Notes under the pieces: generated by a model
Databases searched by the model: none
Seen by the model: only the letters and a program-made list of their open reading frames with translations
What the model was told of the DNA's origin: nothing
Shown: one piece after another, positions 54,913-62,451 of the stretch
How positions within the stretch are numbered: position 1 is the first letter of the stretch
Layout: each line of letters starts with the position of its first letter
Translations under genes and position numbers: made by a program
Assembly: GCF_000178855.1 (NCBI RefSeq)
Contig: NZ_ADVG01000003.1
Location: 2,405,341 to 2,469,340, forward strand
Direction: 5' to 3'
Source of the DNA: Ktedonobacter racemifer DSM 44963
GTDB taxonomy: Bacteria > Chloroflexota > Ktedonobacteria > Ktedonobacterales > Ktedonobacteraceae
DNA length: 64,000 bases

Positions 54913-55341
54913 ATGGCTTTGTCTCACTTTGTAGTGACCCTGGTTGATCGAGTGATGACCTGGGTCTATGAAAAGAGCGACGGGCGACTCGGAAGTCGCC
55001 TGGGGAACATGGGAATGTTGGTACTCCATACAACCGGGCGCAAAAGTGGCGAGAAGCGCAGCCACACTTTGCAGTATATGCCTGATGGAGCCAACTTTGT
55101 GATCGTGGCCAGTAATAACGGTCAAGATAGGCATCCAGGCTGGTATCACAATGTACTCAGCAATCCTCATGTGCACATCCAGATTGGACGTCGCCGGCAG
55201 GCCGCGCTGGCCATCGTGGCCGGACCGGAGGAGTACGCTCAGCTGTGGCCGCGGCTGATTGCCCAGAATCCCCCATGGGAAGTGTATGCCAGACGCACCA
55301 CTCGCAAGATTCCCGTGGTGAGCTTGCATCCGCTGGCCTGA
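54913..55341 (+). CDS. DDN-family deazaflavin (F420)-dependent nitroreductase-like protein
   Basis: This 142-aa protein has the split-barrel signature of the DDN family: LVLHTTGRKSGEKRSHTLQY, then DGANFVIVASNNGQDRHPGW and YHNVLSNPHVHIQIG. Members reduce quinones or nitro compounds with F420H2, or bind related cofactors. ATG 54913 has AAGGGG about 9 nt upstream. It is a single gene. Confidence 0.88.
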   Translation: MALSHFVVTLVDRVMTWVYEKSDGRLGSRLGNMGMLVLHTTGRKSGEKRSHTLQYMPDGANFVIVASNNGQDRHPGWYHNVLSNPHVHIQIGRRRQAALAIVAGPEEYAQLWPRLIAQNPPWEVYARRTTRKIPVVSLHPLA

Positions 55342-55429
55342 AAGAGGAGAGCGTTAGGAACGTCGAATCACCACATTTGTTCCAGGCTCATGCTTCGGAT
55401 CTGCCCACGGGATGTGTAACGAGATGCTA

Positions 55430-56356
55430 TCATGGATGGTTCCTCGGCGAGCAAAAATCAGGAAAAGCGCCATACCGTTTGAAATATTCCTCTTCGACGT
55501 ACGCTAGCGAAAGGCTCGACGGTATCAGTTCACGTGAAGTCACGCTGAGTGCGCCCAGAAGTGCACCCAACTGGAGGCAGGTGAGTAGTGTGCATCCATG
55601 CGCGTGTCCGTAGAGCACGCCAGCAAAGAAACTATCACCCGCCCCATTGGTATCCATGACGGAGTACCCTGCCAATGCTGGAATCTCGTACCACTCTCCT
55701 TGCGGGGTGAGCGCTGTAGCTCCGGCATTGCCATGGGTGCATACCACCAGTTTTTTTCCGCAGACGATCTGTGCTTTCATAAAAGCTCGATAGTCTGGTA
55801 ACGCATCAGAACTGAGGAAAAGATAGTCCGCGTTTTCCAGGAACTCCTGGTGATAAGGATTGACCCCATCGTAGTTATGCAGGTCACACCAGATCGGTTT
55901 CCGGTACTCCCGTGCCAGAGGGAGAATCTGCCGGCAATAATTGAGAATATTGAGCACAACCACATCACACCCGGCAAGAACTGGCCTCAGGCGTTCCAGG
56001 TTGATTATGGGCTCAAATGAGCCCGATTCCAGGTAAATGGAAAGACGCTCCTTCTCTCCAGCCATCAAATTAAGATGACGTTCCGTACCACGCGGGTCGT
56101 GCTCAAAAAGACACTCAAGGTTTTCCTGAGCAAAGTAGTCGCGGACAGCCTGCCCCTGCACATCGGTGCCAAGCAACGCATGCAGTGTGACCTGAGAGCC
56201 CAGGCGATGGAGTGCCAGCGCTTTTCCTGCCCCTGTTCCACCCACCGTTTCATGATAGGCCTGACTGAACACGGTTGCTGAACGCGGTTCAGGCAGTTCT
56301 TTCAGGTACACCATCAAATTATAAGAAACGCCTCCTGCGACGATGACCTTCACCAT
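55430..56356 (-). CDS. PfkB-family carbohydrate/nucleoside kinase
   Basis: This 308-aa ribokinase-like protein has an N-terminal VIVAGGVSYNLMVYLKELPE and the two-glycine region VGGTGAGKALALHRLG, and the C-terminal PfkB signature MDTNGAGDSFFAGVLYGHAH with the catalytic aspartate. Substrate residues point to a sugar or nucleoside but cannot fix it. The ribosome-binding site is weak. It is complete and monocistronic. Confidence 0.9.
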   Translation of the reverse strand: MVKVIVAGGVSYNLMVYLKELPEPRSATVFSQAYHETVGGTGAGKALALHRLGSQVTLHALLGTDVQGQAVRDYFAQENLECLFEHDPRGTERHLNLMAGEKERLSIYLESGSFEPIINLERLRPVLAGCDVVVLNILNYCRQILPLAREYRKPIWCDLHNYDGVNPYHQEFLENADYLFLSSDALPDYRAFMKAQIVCGKKLVVCTHGNAGATALTPQGEWYEIPALAGYSVMDTNGAGDSFFAGVLYGHAHGCTLLTCLQLGALLGALSVTSRELIPSSLSLAYVEEEYFKRYGAFPDFCSPRNHP

Positions 56357-56651
56357 AGCGTTGTTGTTCTCTCATCCTTTGAACTGTAGTGCTGAGGTCC
56401 ATTCTACCTTCTTTTTTTCCACGTGCAAAGCAGTTGGAGAGAGATGCTCCCAACGTTCTGGTGGGCTTGTGGACATTGACCAGGGGACTCATCTGGGGCG
56501 AACTTCTCGATGGTTGATAGCGCAGTGTCAGAAATGCATTGGCCAGGTTACTGACGACGTATTTCCTCGTTGGGGTCATCGGCGACTGAATAGCTCGGCG
56601 TTCACTGCACTACGAGCAGGCCACTAACGATCAGGAGCAAAGCATGCACCC
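56357..56651. other. Intergenic, nothing recognised
   Basis: No gene or strong repeat is seen between the PfkB start and the ligase remnant. Confidence 0.35.
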
Positions 56652-56832
56652 TCACTTCTTTCCTTGTCGTTGATACATCTCTACAATTTCTTCCACGATC
56701 GTCGCATCCTCTGGCTTCTTGTCTCTGTTGCGAAATGCAACGAGTCGCGGAAATCGTAGCGCATAGCCCGGTTCGTCCCCCACTTTTCCGGCTGTATGGT
56801 TTGGCGAGCGGGTAATCTCGTCTGCAGCACCT
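56652..56832 (-). pseudogene. ATP-dependent DNA ligase C-terminal fragment
   Basis: The reverse strand reads AADEITRSPNHTAGKVGDEP, GYALRFPRLVAFRNRDKKPE, DATIVEEIVEMYQRQ and ends GKK before TGA 56652. This is the end of the OB-fold and the tail of an ATP-dependent ligase of the archaeal/bacterial LigB type (RFPR, KPEDAT). The rest is absent; the tnpB element begins directly upstream, so insertion and deletion of the ligase gene are likely. Confidence 0.75.
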
Positions 56833-56886
56833 CTAGGAAGACCAAAAGACCTTTTTGGTCTTTCGTCAGCAAGTCGAATATGCGGT

Positions 56887-58188
56887 CTACATACTGGTCT
56901 GCAAGCTCTTGTTTCGCCTTTTGTAGTGCGTCACCAGATGAAACCAATACCCATGGAGTCTAAGTGACTTCTCCGCATGGTCTCGCAGACCAGCGGCTTC
57001 TCGCAAGTACATTTCCTCCTTGCGAGCTACACCGATATGAGGCATGAACCTCAGACCGATGGGGGCAGCCATATCAGCCCCAACTACGTGAGGGATACCC
57101 ATTTCCCCACGATACTTGTACCGAATGTTGCAGGCTCCTACCAAATCACGATGCCCTTTCCACCCACATGCTTTGTTCGTACAACAGAAATTGCGTCCTT
57201 GAACCGGGCTTTTGCGCCGTTTCCCACAGACAGGACACGTCTTGCTGGTATAAGACTCTTCCTGTATCTCTACCACCATACCGACTCTTTCAGCCTTGTA
57301 GGTGAGTTTGTGTCGAAGAGAGCCAAAGGACCATTGGTGCAATTTTTGATTGTTCTTGGAGCCAACATCGAGGTCTTGTCGAATAGCTCGCACATCACCT
57401 ATTGCCAAGGTCTGCACACCGTCTTTCTGAAGTGTGGAGATCAATCTTGACGTGCTCTGATGCTCAATAGTTTTGATCTGATTTGCCAATTTCTTCAGTT
57501 GTTTTTGCTTTGATCGGACAAGCCTTTTGCGACGACGCGAGCCTTTCTTTTTCGCGTCAATCTTCTTTTGCAACCTTGCTAGCAATTTGTTCCGATATTG
57601 CCGCTTCGACCTGAGTAACCGTCCATTGAGGATATAGGTGTGTTCCCCATCGTGACTGACAGCCATATGAATTTCACCTAAGTCGATACCAGCGATCTTG
57701 TCTCCGTTCTCTGGGACTGGCAAGAAGCAGGGTTCATAGGTTGCAATGGCTTCGTACTCGGTGCCAGTCCAGCGTATCACCAGTGTTTGTGGCATCGTCC
57801 AAGGCCAATCGAGAACAAGAGGCTCATTGCCTTTGCCATTGGAGAGGAGAAGCTTGCCATCTTTCATCCTCATAGCAGAGCGTTTGTACTCAATGCGAAA
57901 GTACCACTTACGCCGCCGTGGTGGCTTGGCAGTCGTGTCCGTTTTGCGCCGTTCCCTCCAACTTTTGAGCGAAGCAAAGAACGATTGCACGCAGGCATCA
58001 GCCGTATGAGCATGGAGTGTGTTGGAACTGTGCCATCGCATCAGATGCTTGGGCTTGAGCCAGATACCCTTTTTTCTGACCGTACGCCAGAAAGAGACAA
58101 GGGTAGCGGTATAGACTTCGCCGCAAGCATGGGCCAGTTCTTCAAGTTGTTTCGTCTTGCCGATCTTGACCCGTTTGATCTGATACAT
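56887..58188 (-). CDS. tnpB: TnpB-like protein (GDVR subtype)
   Basis: This 433-aa TnpB begins MYQIKRVKIGKTKQLEELAH, with RuvC-I aspartate in IAGIDLGEIHMAVSHD, the RuvC-II segment TLAIGDVRAIRQDLDVGSKN with Asp where most TnpBs have Glu, zinc finger CPVCGKRRKSPVQGRNFCCT and the RuvC-III HRDLVGACNI. The subtype with GDVR is common in OrfB proteins, so the acidic residue may still work. The C-terminal 60 residues include REAAGLRDHAEKSLRLHG, whose DNA forms a stem (57000-57026) and probably belongs to the omega-RNA. AGGAGGGG lies 7 nt before ATG 58188. The start overlaps the upstream RHH gene by 47 nt. Confidence 0.9.
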   Translation of the reverse strand: MYQIKRVKIGKTKQLEELAHACGEVYTATLVSFWRTVRKKGIWLKPKHLMRWHSSNTLHAHTADACVQSFFASLKSWRERRKTDTTAKPPRRRKWYFRIEYKRSAMRMKDGKLLLSNGKGNEPLVLDWPWTMPQTLVIRWTGTEYEAIATYEPCFLPVPENGDKIAGIDLGEIHMAVSHDGEHTYILNGRLLRSKRQYRNKLLARLQKKIDAKKKGSRRRKRLVRSKQKQLKKLANQIKTIEHQSTSRLISTLQKDGVQTLAIGDVRAIRQDLDVGSKNNQKLHQWSFGSLRHKLTYKAERVGMVVEIQEESYTSKTCPVCGKRRKSPVQGRNFCCTNKACGWKGHRDLVGACNIRYKYRGEMGIPHVVGADMAAPIGLRFMPHIGVARKEEMYLREAAGLRDHAEKSLRLHGYWFHLVTHYKRRNKSLQTSM

Positions 58189-58324
58189 GTCGCTTCCCCT
58201 CCTCTCTCTCAACGTATTGCTCTAAGGCCCACATGACTTCGGCGTTAAATGAACGCTTGTGCTTTCCCGCTAATCGGACCAAAGCATCATGGAGTTGCTT
58301 TGGATAGCGGGTATTGGTTGCTAT
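58142..58324 (-). CDS. Ribbon-helix-helix (Arc-like) protein, start codon ATA
   Basis: The reverse strand reads ATNTRYPKQLHDALVRLAGK, HKRSFNAEVMWALEQYVERE and EGKRHVSDQTGQDRQDETT, an Arc/MetJ-type RHH domain (strand TRYP, helix A, then SFNAEVMWALEQYV for helix B). GAGG lies 5 nt before an ATA that stands where such genes have ATG (expected MATNTRYP); no ATG, GTG or TTG occurs between the preceding stop (TAG) and this point. Either ATA serves as a weak start or the gene was inactivated by one G-to-A change. It overlaps tnpB by 47 nt, which suggests that it is a regulator of, or partner to, TnpB. Confidence 0.6.
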   Translation of the reverse strand: MATNTRYPKQLHDALVRLAGKHKRSFNAEVMWALEQYVEREEGKRHVSDQTGQDRQDETT

Positions 58325-58380
58325 AATTTCCTCTTTTATGTTGCCAGTCTAGCACTAATTTAGCAACATTACAACAAGCA

Positions 58381-58447
58381 AGGGTTAAAACCAGGGACGC
58401 CTGACCGCGAGGGATAAATCCCTGCGGCTTGCGGCGGGCTAAAGCCC
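58381..58447. repeat. REP-like palindromic repeat beside tnpB
   Basis: AGGGTTAAAACC...GGGCTAAAGCC with an inner stem GAGGGATAAATCCCTGC and GGCTTGCGGCGGG. Related units lie at 40723-40786 and 58824-58890. It is probably the left-end hairpin of the tnpB element. Confidence 0.65.
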
Positions 58448-58462
58448 ATAAACGTCACCACA

Positions 58463-58613
58463 CCCCATGCATACATGCAGGGGCTTGCACCTCACCTCCC
58501 TCTACCAGGGGATCAGGGGCGGACACATTGACCAGCAGGACAAGCCTGAAGGCCGCTAGGACGGGCGACAAGTGGTTCAACCAACCGCCACTCTCCGGAG
58601 AGAGTCGCCCCAC
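58463..58613 (+). ncRNA. Dispersed structured repeat, possibly omega-RNA/right-end relic (copy 2)
   Basis: This is the plus-strand partner of 23011-23160. The stem AGTGGTTCAACCAACCGCCACT and the block CAGGGGCTTGCACCTCACCT are kept. It lies between two REP-like repeats and has no reading frame. Confidence 0.45.
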
Positions 58614-58823
58614 CAGGAGTAGAAGGCCACGACACGATTGTAGAGCGCCTGATGCTCCGCGAAGGAGTGGGCTGACTGTGGCGGATACTGCAACGCTTGT
58701 CTGATTGTTTTCGTGGCTTTTGCCATTTTTAGTACTTTTCTCTCAAAATATATTGTACCTCTTTTAGAGAGTACTACAATACGTTGGAATTGTCAAACAT
58801 ATGTTCTCTATTGCGCTATGCAA

Positions 58824-58890
58824 GGGCTAAAGCCGGGACACGCCTCACTGCCGCCGTTGAAACGGCGCAGCTTGCGGCGGGCTAAAGCCC
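58824..58890. repeat. REP-like palindromic repeat
   Basis: GGGCTAAAGCC at the left and GGGCTAAAGCCC at the right frame an inner GCCGCCGTTGAAACGGCGC stem and GCTTGCGGCGGG. It has the same design as 58381-58447 and 40723-40786. Confidence 0.65.
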
Positions 58891-58963
58891 GTTGTGTCAT
58901 GAGTCAGAGAGTGAGCATGACCACGAACTCCTACGGTAAGCAATCAACCTGCTACTCTTGCGT

Positions 58964-60427
58964 CTACTCATGATCGAGCAAGGGCAACCGTACTTCAAAA
59001 CGAGAACCGTGTCCTACCTCACTCTGCACGCAGACTTCTCCGCCGTGCGCGTGGGCGATCCATTGTACGATCGAGAGACCTAAGCCGTAGCTCGTTGCGC
59101 TCCCAGGCGCATCACCTGTCTCTTCTGTTGCACGTTGCGGAACTGAACGGGCAGCATCACCTCGATAAAAGCGCTCAAAAAGGGAGGGAAGATGGTGGTT
59201 TGCGATGCCTGGCCCGTTATCTTCTATACGTATCCATGCCCGCTTCTTCTCTTCGCCGATCTCACATCCCCCTTCCACGAGGACCCGATCGCCCACGCCC
59301 GCTGTATACTTGAGTGCATTCTCGATGAGATTGCTGAAGAGCGAGGTCAGGGCTGCTTGGTCCCCACTTACCCAGAGTGCGGGAAACTCTCCAGGGACCA
59401 ACTCTATTCCACATTGCTCGGCGAATGGCAGCAGGCGTGCCACGGCCTCAAGGACCACGTCACTCAGATCCACGCGCTCTTTTTTCAGCCCGGCCTGTTC
59501 TCCATCCGCACGGGCGAGCAGCAACAAATCGTTCACCAATCGACTCATGCGCGCATTCTCCATTTGAATCGTCTGGAGCACCTGGAGATACTCCTCTGGC
59601 GTGTGACAGTGGGCTATCCCCCGGTTAACGGCAAGCGTAATGATCGAGAGGGGTGTGCGCAATTCATGACTGGCATCAGCGGTAAATTGGCGCTGGCGTT
59701 TGAACGCCGCTTCCAGACGAGAAAGCATCTGATCGAACGTCGAAGCAAGCTCTCCTAATTCATCGTGGCTCTGGAGGTTCAAGCGCCGGCTGAGATCGGT
59801 CTCCTCGATCTCGCGTGCTGTCTGTGTCATGAGCCGGACCGGACGCATGGCCCTGGTAGCCAGCCAGTAGCCACATCCTGCCGCCAGCAGCAGGATTGAT
59901 GGGCCAGCCAGCCCCATACCCAGGAACAGATACTGGACCACCAGTTGATCTGTCCGTGGGGAACCGACGACAAGGACCTCCTGGGATGGATAGGGAAGGG
60001 CTTCTGCGAAGAAGCGATATTCCGTGGGCCCTGCTGTAGCTGAACTTCTCAGCCAACGATCGGTCATCTCCCCTGGAACTGGCAATGCCTGCTGGATCTG
60101 CCAGATCATCGCTGGTGTAAGCTGCCCCTGGGTGTGAAGCATCTCGCCGCGAGCATTGAACACCAGCACCACCATCTTCTTGTTGAGAGGATCCGTAGAC
60201 AGATCTGCCACTCTTAACTGATGAGAGCGTTCATAGGTCGTTACGGACTCCTGCGCTGTGGTGCGCAGATTCCCCTCCAGATTGCGCAAAGCCACCTGGG
60301 TGACTACGCCGTACAAAATACCGCAAAACGCCAGGAGGAGTAGCGCCATGACAACCAGATACCAGAGCATCAAACGAACGCGCACACTTCTGAATGGGCC
60401 TGGGAGTGACAGAACAGAAAGGGCCAT
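58964..60427 (-). CDS. HAMP-domain sensor histidine kinase
   Basis: This 487-aa classical membrane kinase has helix 1 at about residues 20-42, a periplasmic/extracellular sensor region, helix 2 at about 165-190, HAMP (ATRAMRPVRLMTQTAREIEE), HisKA with His in FTADASHELRTPLSIITLAV, and HATPase_c with NLIENALKYT, DNGPGI, LFERFYRGD and YGLGLSIVQWIAHAHGG. It starts 3 nt after the stop of the OmpR-type regulator, so the two form an operon and a cognate pair. It resembles CutS/TcrY-type kinases. Confidence 0.92.
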   Translation of the reverse strand: MALSVLSLPGPFRSVRVRLMLWYLVVMALLLLAFCGILYGVVTQVALRNLEGNLRTTAQESVTTYERSHQLRVADLSTDPLNKKMVVLVFNARGEMLHTQGQLTPAMIWQIQQALPVPGEMTDRWLRSSATAGPTEYRFFAEALPYPSQEVLVVGSPRTDQLVVQYLFLGMGLAGPSILLLAAGCGYWLATRAMRPVRLMTQTAREIEETDLSRRLNLQSHDELGELASTFDQMLSRLEAAFKRQRQFTADASHELRTPLSIITLAVNRGIAHCHTPEEYLQVLQTIQMENARMSRLVNDLLLLARADGEQAGLKKERVDLSDVVLEAVARLLPFAEQCGIELVPGEFPALWVSGDQAALTSLFSNLIENALKYTAGVGDRVLVEGGCEIGEEKKRAWIRIEDNGPGIANHHLPSLFERFYRGDAARSVPQRATEETGDAPGSATSYGLGLSIVQWIAHAHGGEVCVQSEVGHGSRFEVRLPLLDHE

Positions 60428-60430
60428 CCA

Positions 60431-61117
60431 TTATCTTCCTTTCTCGTTTGGTGTGCGCAGGCGATAGCCCGCGCCGCGTACGGTTTCCACCAATTTGATC
60501 TCGAAGGGATCATCGATTTTCCGGCGCAGGCGGCGTATATACACTTCTATGGCATTCGGTGTTCCAGGCGTATCATAGCTCCAGATATGGTTGGCGATCA
60601 TATCGTGCGAAAGAATGTGATTGGGATGACGCATCAAGTATTCCAGCAGCGTAAAAAGCATGGTGGTCAGTTCGATCTGCTGACCACCTCGAGTGACCCG
60701 ATGCGTTGCCAGTTCAATCGTCAGGTCGCCCACGCACAGGACTGGCGTTTTTTGGGGGCTGGTCCGGCGCAGGAGCGCACGCAGGCGGGCGAGTAATTCG
60801 CTCAAAGCAAAGGGCTTGACCAGATAATCGTCTGCACCGCTATCGAGCCCCCGCACGCGATCATCAATGGCATCTCGCGCCGTCAGCAGAAGAATAGGCA
60901 CGGTATATCCGCGCGCACGCAGGGTTCGACACACCTCCAGCCCATCTTTCACTGGCAGCAAAACATCGAGAATGATAGCAGCATAGGGAGCAGACTCGGC
61001 AAAGGCCAGTCCCGCATCCCCATCATAGGCAGTATCGACCGCATGCCCTTCATACGTCAGACTCTGCTTGAGTTCATAGTTCAGCTGATGATTATCTTCG
61101 ACAATGAGAATGCGCAT
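60431..61117 (-). CDS. OmpR-family response regulator
   Basis: This 228-aa regulator has a receiver domain (MRILIVEDNHQLNYELKQSL; phospho-accepting Asp in AAIILDVLLPVKDGLE; LLLTARD; Lys in DYLVKPFALSELLARL) and a C-terminal winged helix (LTTMLFTLLEYLMRHPNHIL, TPNAIEVYIRRLRRKIDD, VRGAGYRL). It is the first gene of the two-component operon and is divergent from the ABC exporter genes, which may be its targets by analogy with similar arrangements. Confidence 0.94.
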   Translation of the reverse strand: MRILIVEDNHQLNYELKQSLTYEGHAVDTAYDGDAGLAFAESAPYAAIILDVLLPVKDGLEVCRTLRARGYTVPILLLTARDAIDDRVRGLDSGADDYLVKPFALSELLARLRALLRRTSPQKTPVLCVGDLTIELATHRVTRGGQQIELTTMLFTLLEYLMRHPNHILSHDMIANHIWSYDTPGTPNAIEVYIRRLRRKIDDPFEIKLVETVRGAGYRLRTPNEKGR

Positions 61118-61160
61118 CGGATGCTCCTTTCTTGTCTCGTTCTCGCTTTAAGTATCGTTC

Positions 61161-61221
61161 AGCAAGCTGACTGCTACCTGACTGTCTTTCTGTGCTTCAG
61201 TCAGGTAGCAGTCAGCTTGCT
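61161..61221. promoter_or_regulatory. Perfect 24-bp inverted repeat between divergent operons
   Basis: AGCAAGCTGACTGCTACCTG begins the left arm (61161-61184); its exact inverse is 61198-61221; the loop has 13 nt. It lies 44 bp upstream of the response-regulator start. It may be a regulatory dyad, a bidirectional terminator or a small repeat. Confidence 0.6.
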
Positions 61222-61368
61222 CTGCTACAGTCTCTTGAGGATCGGAACGATCTGAAAGCGAACTGATCGAGGTACCTGAGCATACGCTAGTTGTCTGTCA
61301 CATCCTACCTCATGATCAAGGAGCGTTCAATATGCTTAACAGACGAGAAAGAGAAAAAAGCGTTGACT

Positions 61369-61668
61369 ATGCAGAATGCAAAACGATCCTCACGTTTGCC
61401 CACTGGCAAACGTCGCCTGGTGCGTCTGTCCAGCGCCAGAAAGCAACGTGTGCTGATCGCCGCTCTGGTGCTTCTCATCATGCTTGTTCGTCTCCCGGCA
61501 TGTGGTGAAGGCGGGAGCACAAAAAACAAAAAGTCATGGTTTGGAAATAGGCAGATTTCTACTATCCGGGCCAGCGACGGACAGGCACGGCGAGAGGCAT
61601 ACGCTGCGTTGCTCGTTCCAGATACTTCCCAGAGGGAATCATCCACGACGTTTTCACTCTCATTTTAA
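61369..61668 (+). CDS. Short membrane-anchored protein before ABC exporter
   Basis: The frame (99 aa from ATG 61369, or longer from 61312) has a basic N-terminus (KRRLVRLSSARKQRVL), one hydrophobic segment (IAALVLLIMLVRLPACG), then a hydrophilic tail. MacB-like operons usually have a membrane-fusion protein here; this short frame could be the anchor part of such a protein after loss of the rest, or an unrelated small protein. The ribosome-binding site is weak. Confidence 0.4.
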   Translation: MQNAKRSSRLPTGKRRLVRLSSARKQRVLIAALVLLIMLVRLPACGEGGSTKNKKSWFGNRQISTIRASDGQARREAYAALLVPDTSQRESSTTFSLSF

Positions 61669-61680
61669 AAGGAGGAGTCT

Positions 61681-62451
61681 ATGACATTGGACACAGAGCG
61701 GCCTGGAAAAGCCCCGGTAAGTTCAGTAACAGCCTTGATCCAGGTTGAACACCTTTCTCGCGTGATCACCAGCCGGGCGCAAAAAACGGTGATCCTTGAT
61801 GATCTGACCTTCGCGATTCCATCCGGCAGCCTCTTTGCGATTAACGGACCATCGGGAAGCGGCAAATCCACTTTGTTGAACCTGCTCACCGGCATTGACC
61901 GGCCAACGAGTGGACGGGTGATCTTCAGCGGAGAAGAGCTGAGAGCTAGGGGCGAGGATGCGCTGGCGCGCTGGCGCGGGCAGCATGTCGGGATCATTTT
62001 TCAGTTTTTCCAGCTGATTCCCACGCTGACCGCGCTCGAAAATGTGCTCCTGGCGTTGGAACTGGGCGGAGGCGGAGGACTACCACGCAAGCAATGGCGC
62101 GAACGGGCATTGACCTGCCTGGAGATTGTTGGATTACGCGACTATGGGCGTCGTCTCCCCAGTGAACTTTCTGGCGGGCAGCAGCAACGGGTCGCGGTCG
62201 CTCGCGCCCTGGCGAACAATCCACCTGTCCTGGTGGCAGATGAGCCAACGGGCAATCTCGACTCTCGCACCGCGCAACAGGTCTTTGAGTTACTGGCAGA
62301 ACTCATCAATCTTGGGAAAACCGTCGTCTACGTCACCCATGATCCCCAACTTGCCTCTCGCTCGACCGCGCATGTCACGCTCCTGGATGGGCAGATTGTC
62401 GAGCAGAGCGGGGCACAGGCAGCCTTGACTTCGCAGGAGGGACGATCATGA
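61681..62451 (+). CDS. ABC transporter ATP-binding protein, MacB/LolD-like
   Basis: This 256-aa ATPase has Walker A GPSGSGKST, a Q-loop in IIFQFFQLIPTLTALENV, the signature LSGGQQQRVAVARAL, Walker B VLVADEPTGNLDS and an H-loop in VYVTHDPQLA. The sequence is typical of the MacB/LolD/FtsE class that powers mechanotransmission permeases. GGAGGAG lies 5 nt before ATG 61681. The stop overlaps the permease start (ATGA). Confidence 0.94.
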   Translation: MTLDTERPGKAPVSSVTALIQVEHLSRVITSRAQKTVILDDLTFAIPSGSLFAINGPSGSGKSTLLNLLTGIDRPTSGRVIFSGEELRARGEDALARWRGQHVGIIFQFFQLIPTLTALENVLLALELGGGGGLPRKQWRERALTCLEIVGLRDYGRRLPSELSGGQQQRVAVARALANNPPVLVADEPTGNLDSRTAQQVFELLAELINLGKTVVYVTHDPQLASRSTAHVTLLDGQIVEQSGAQAALTSQEGRS

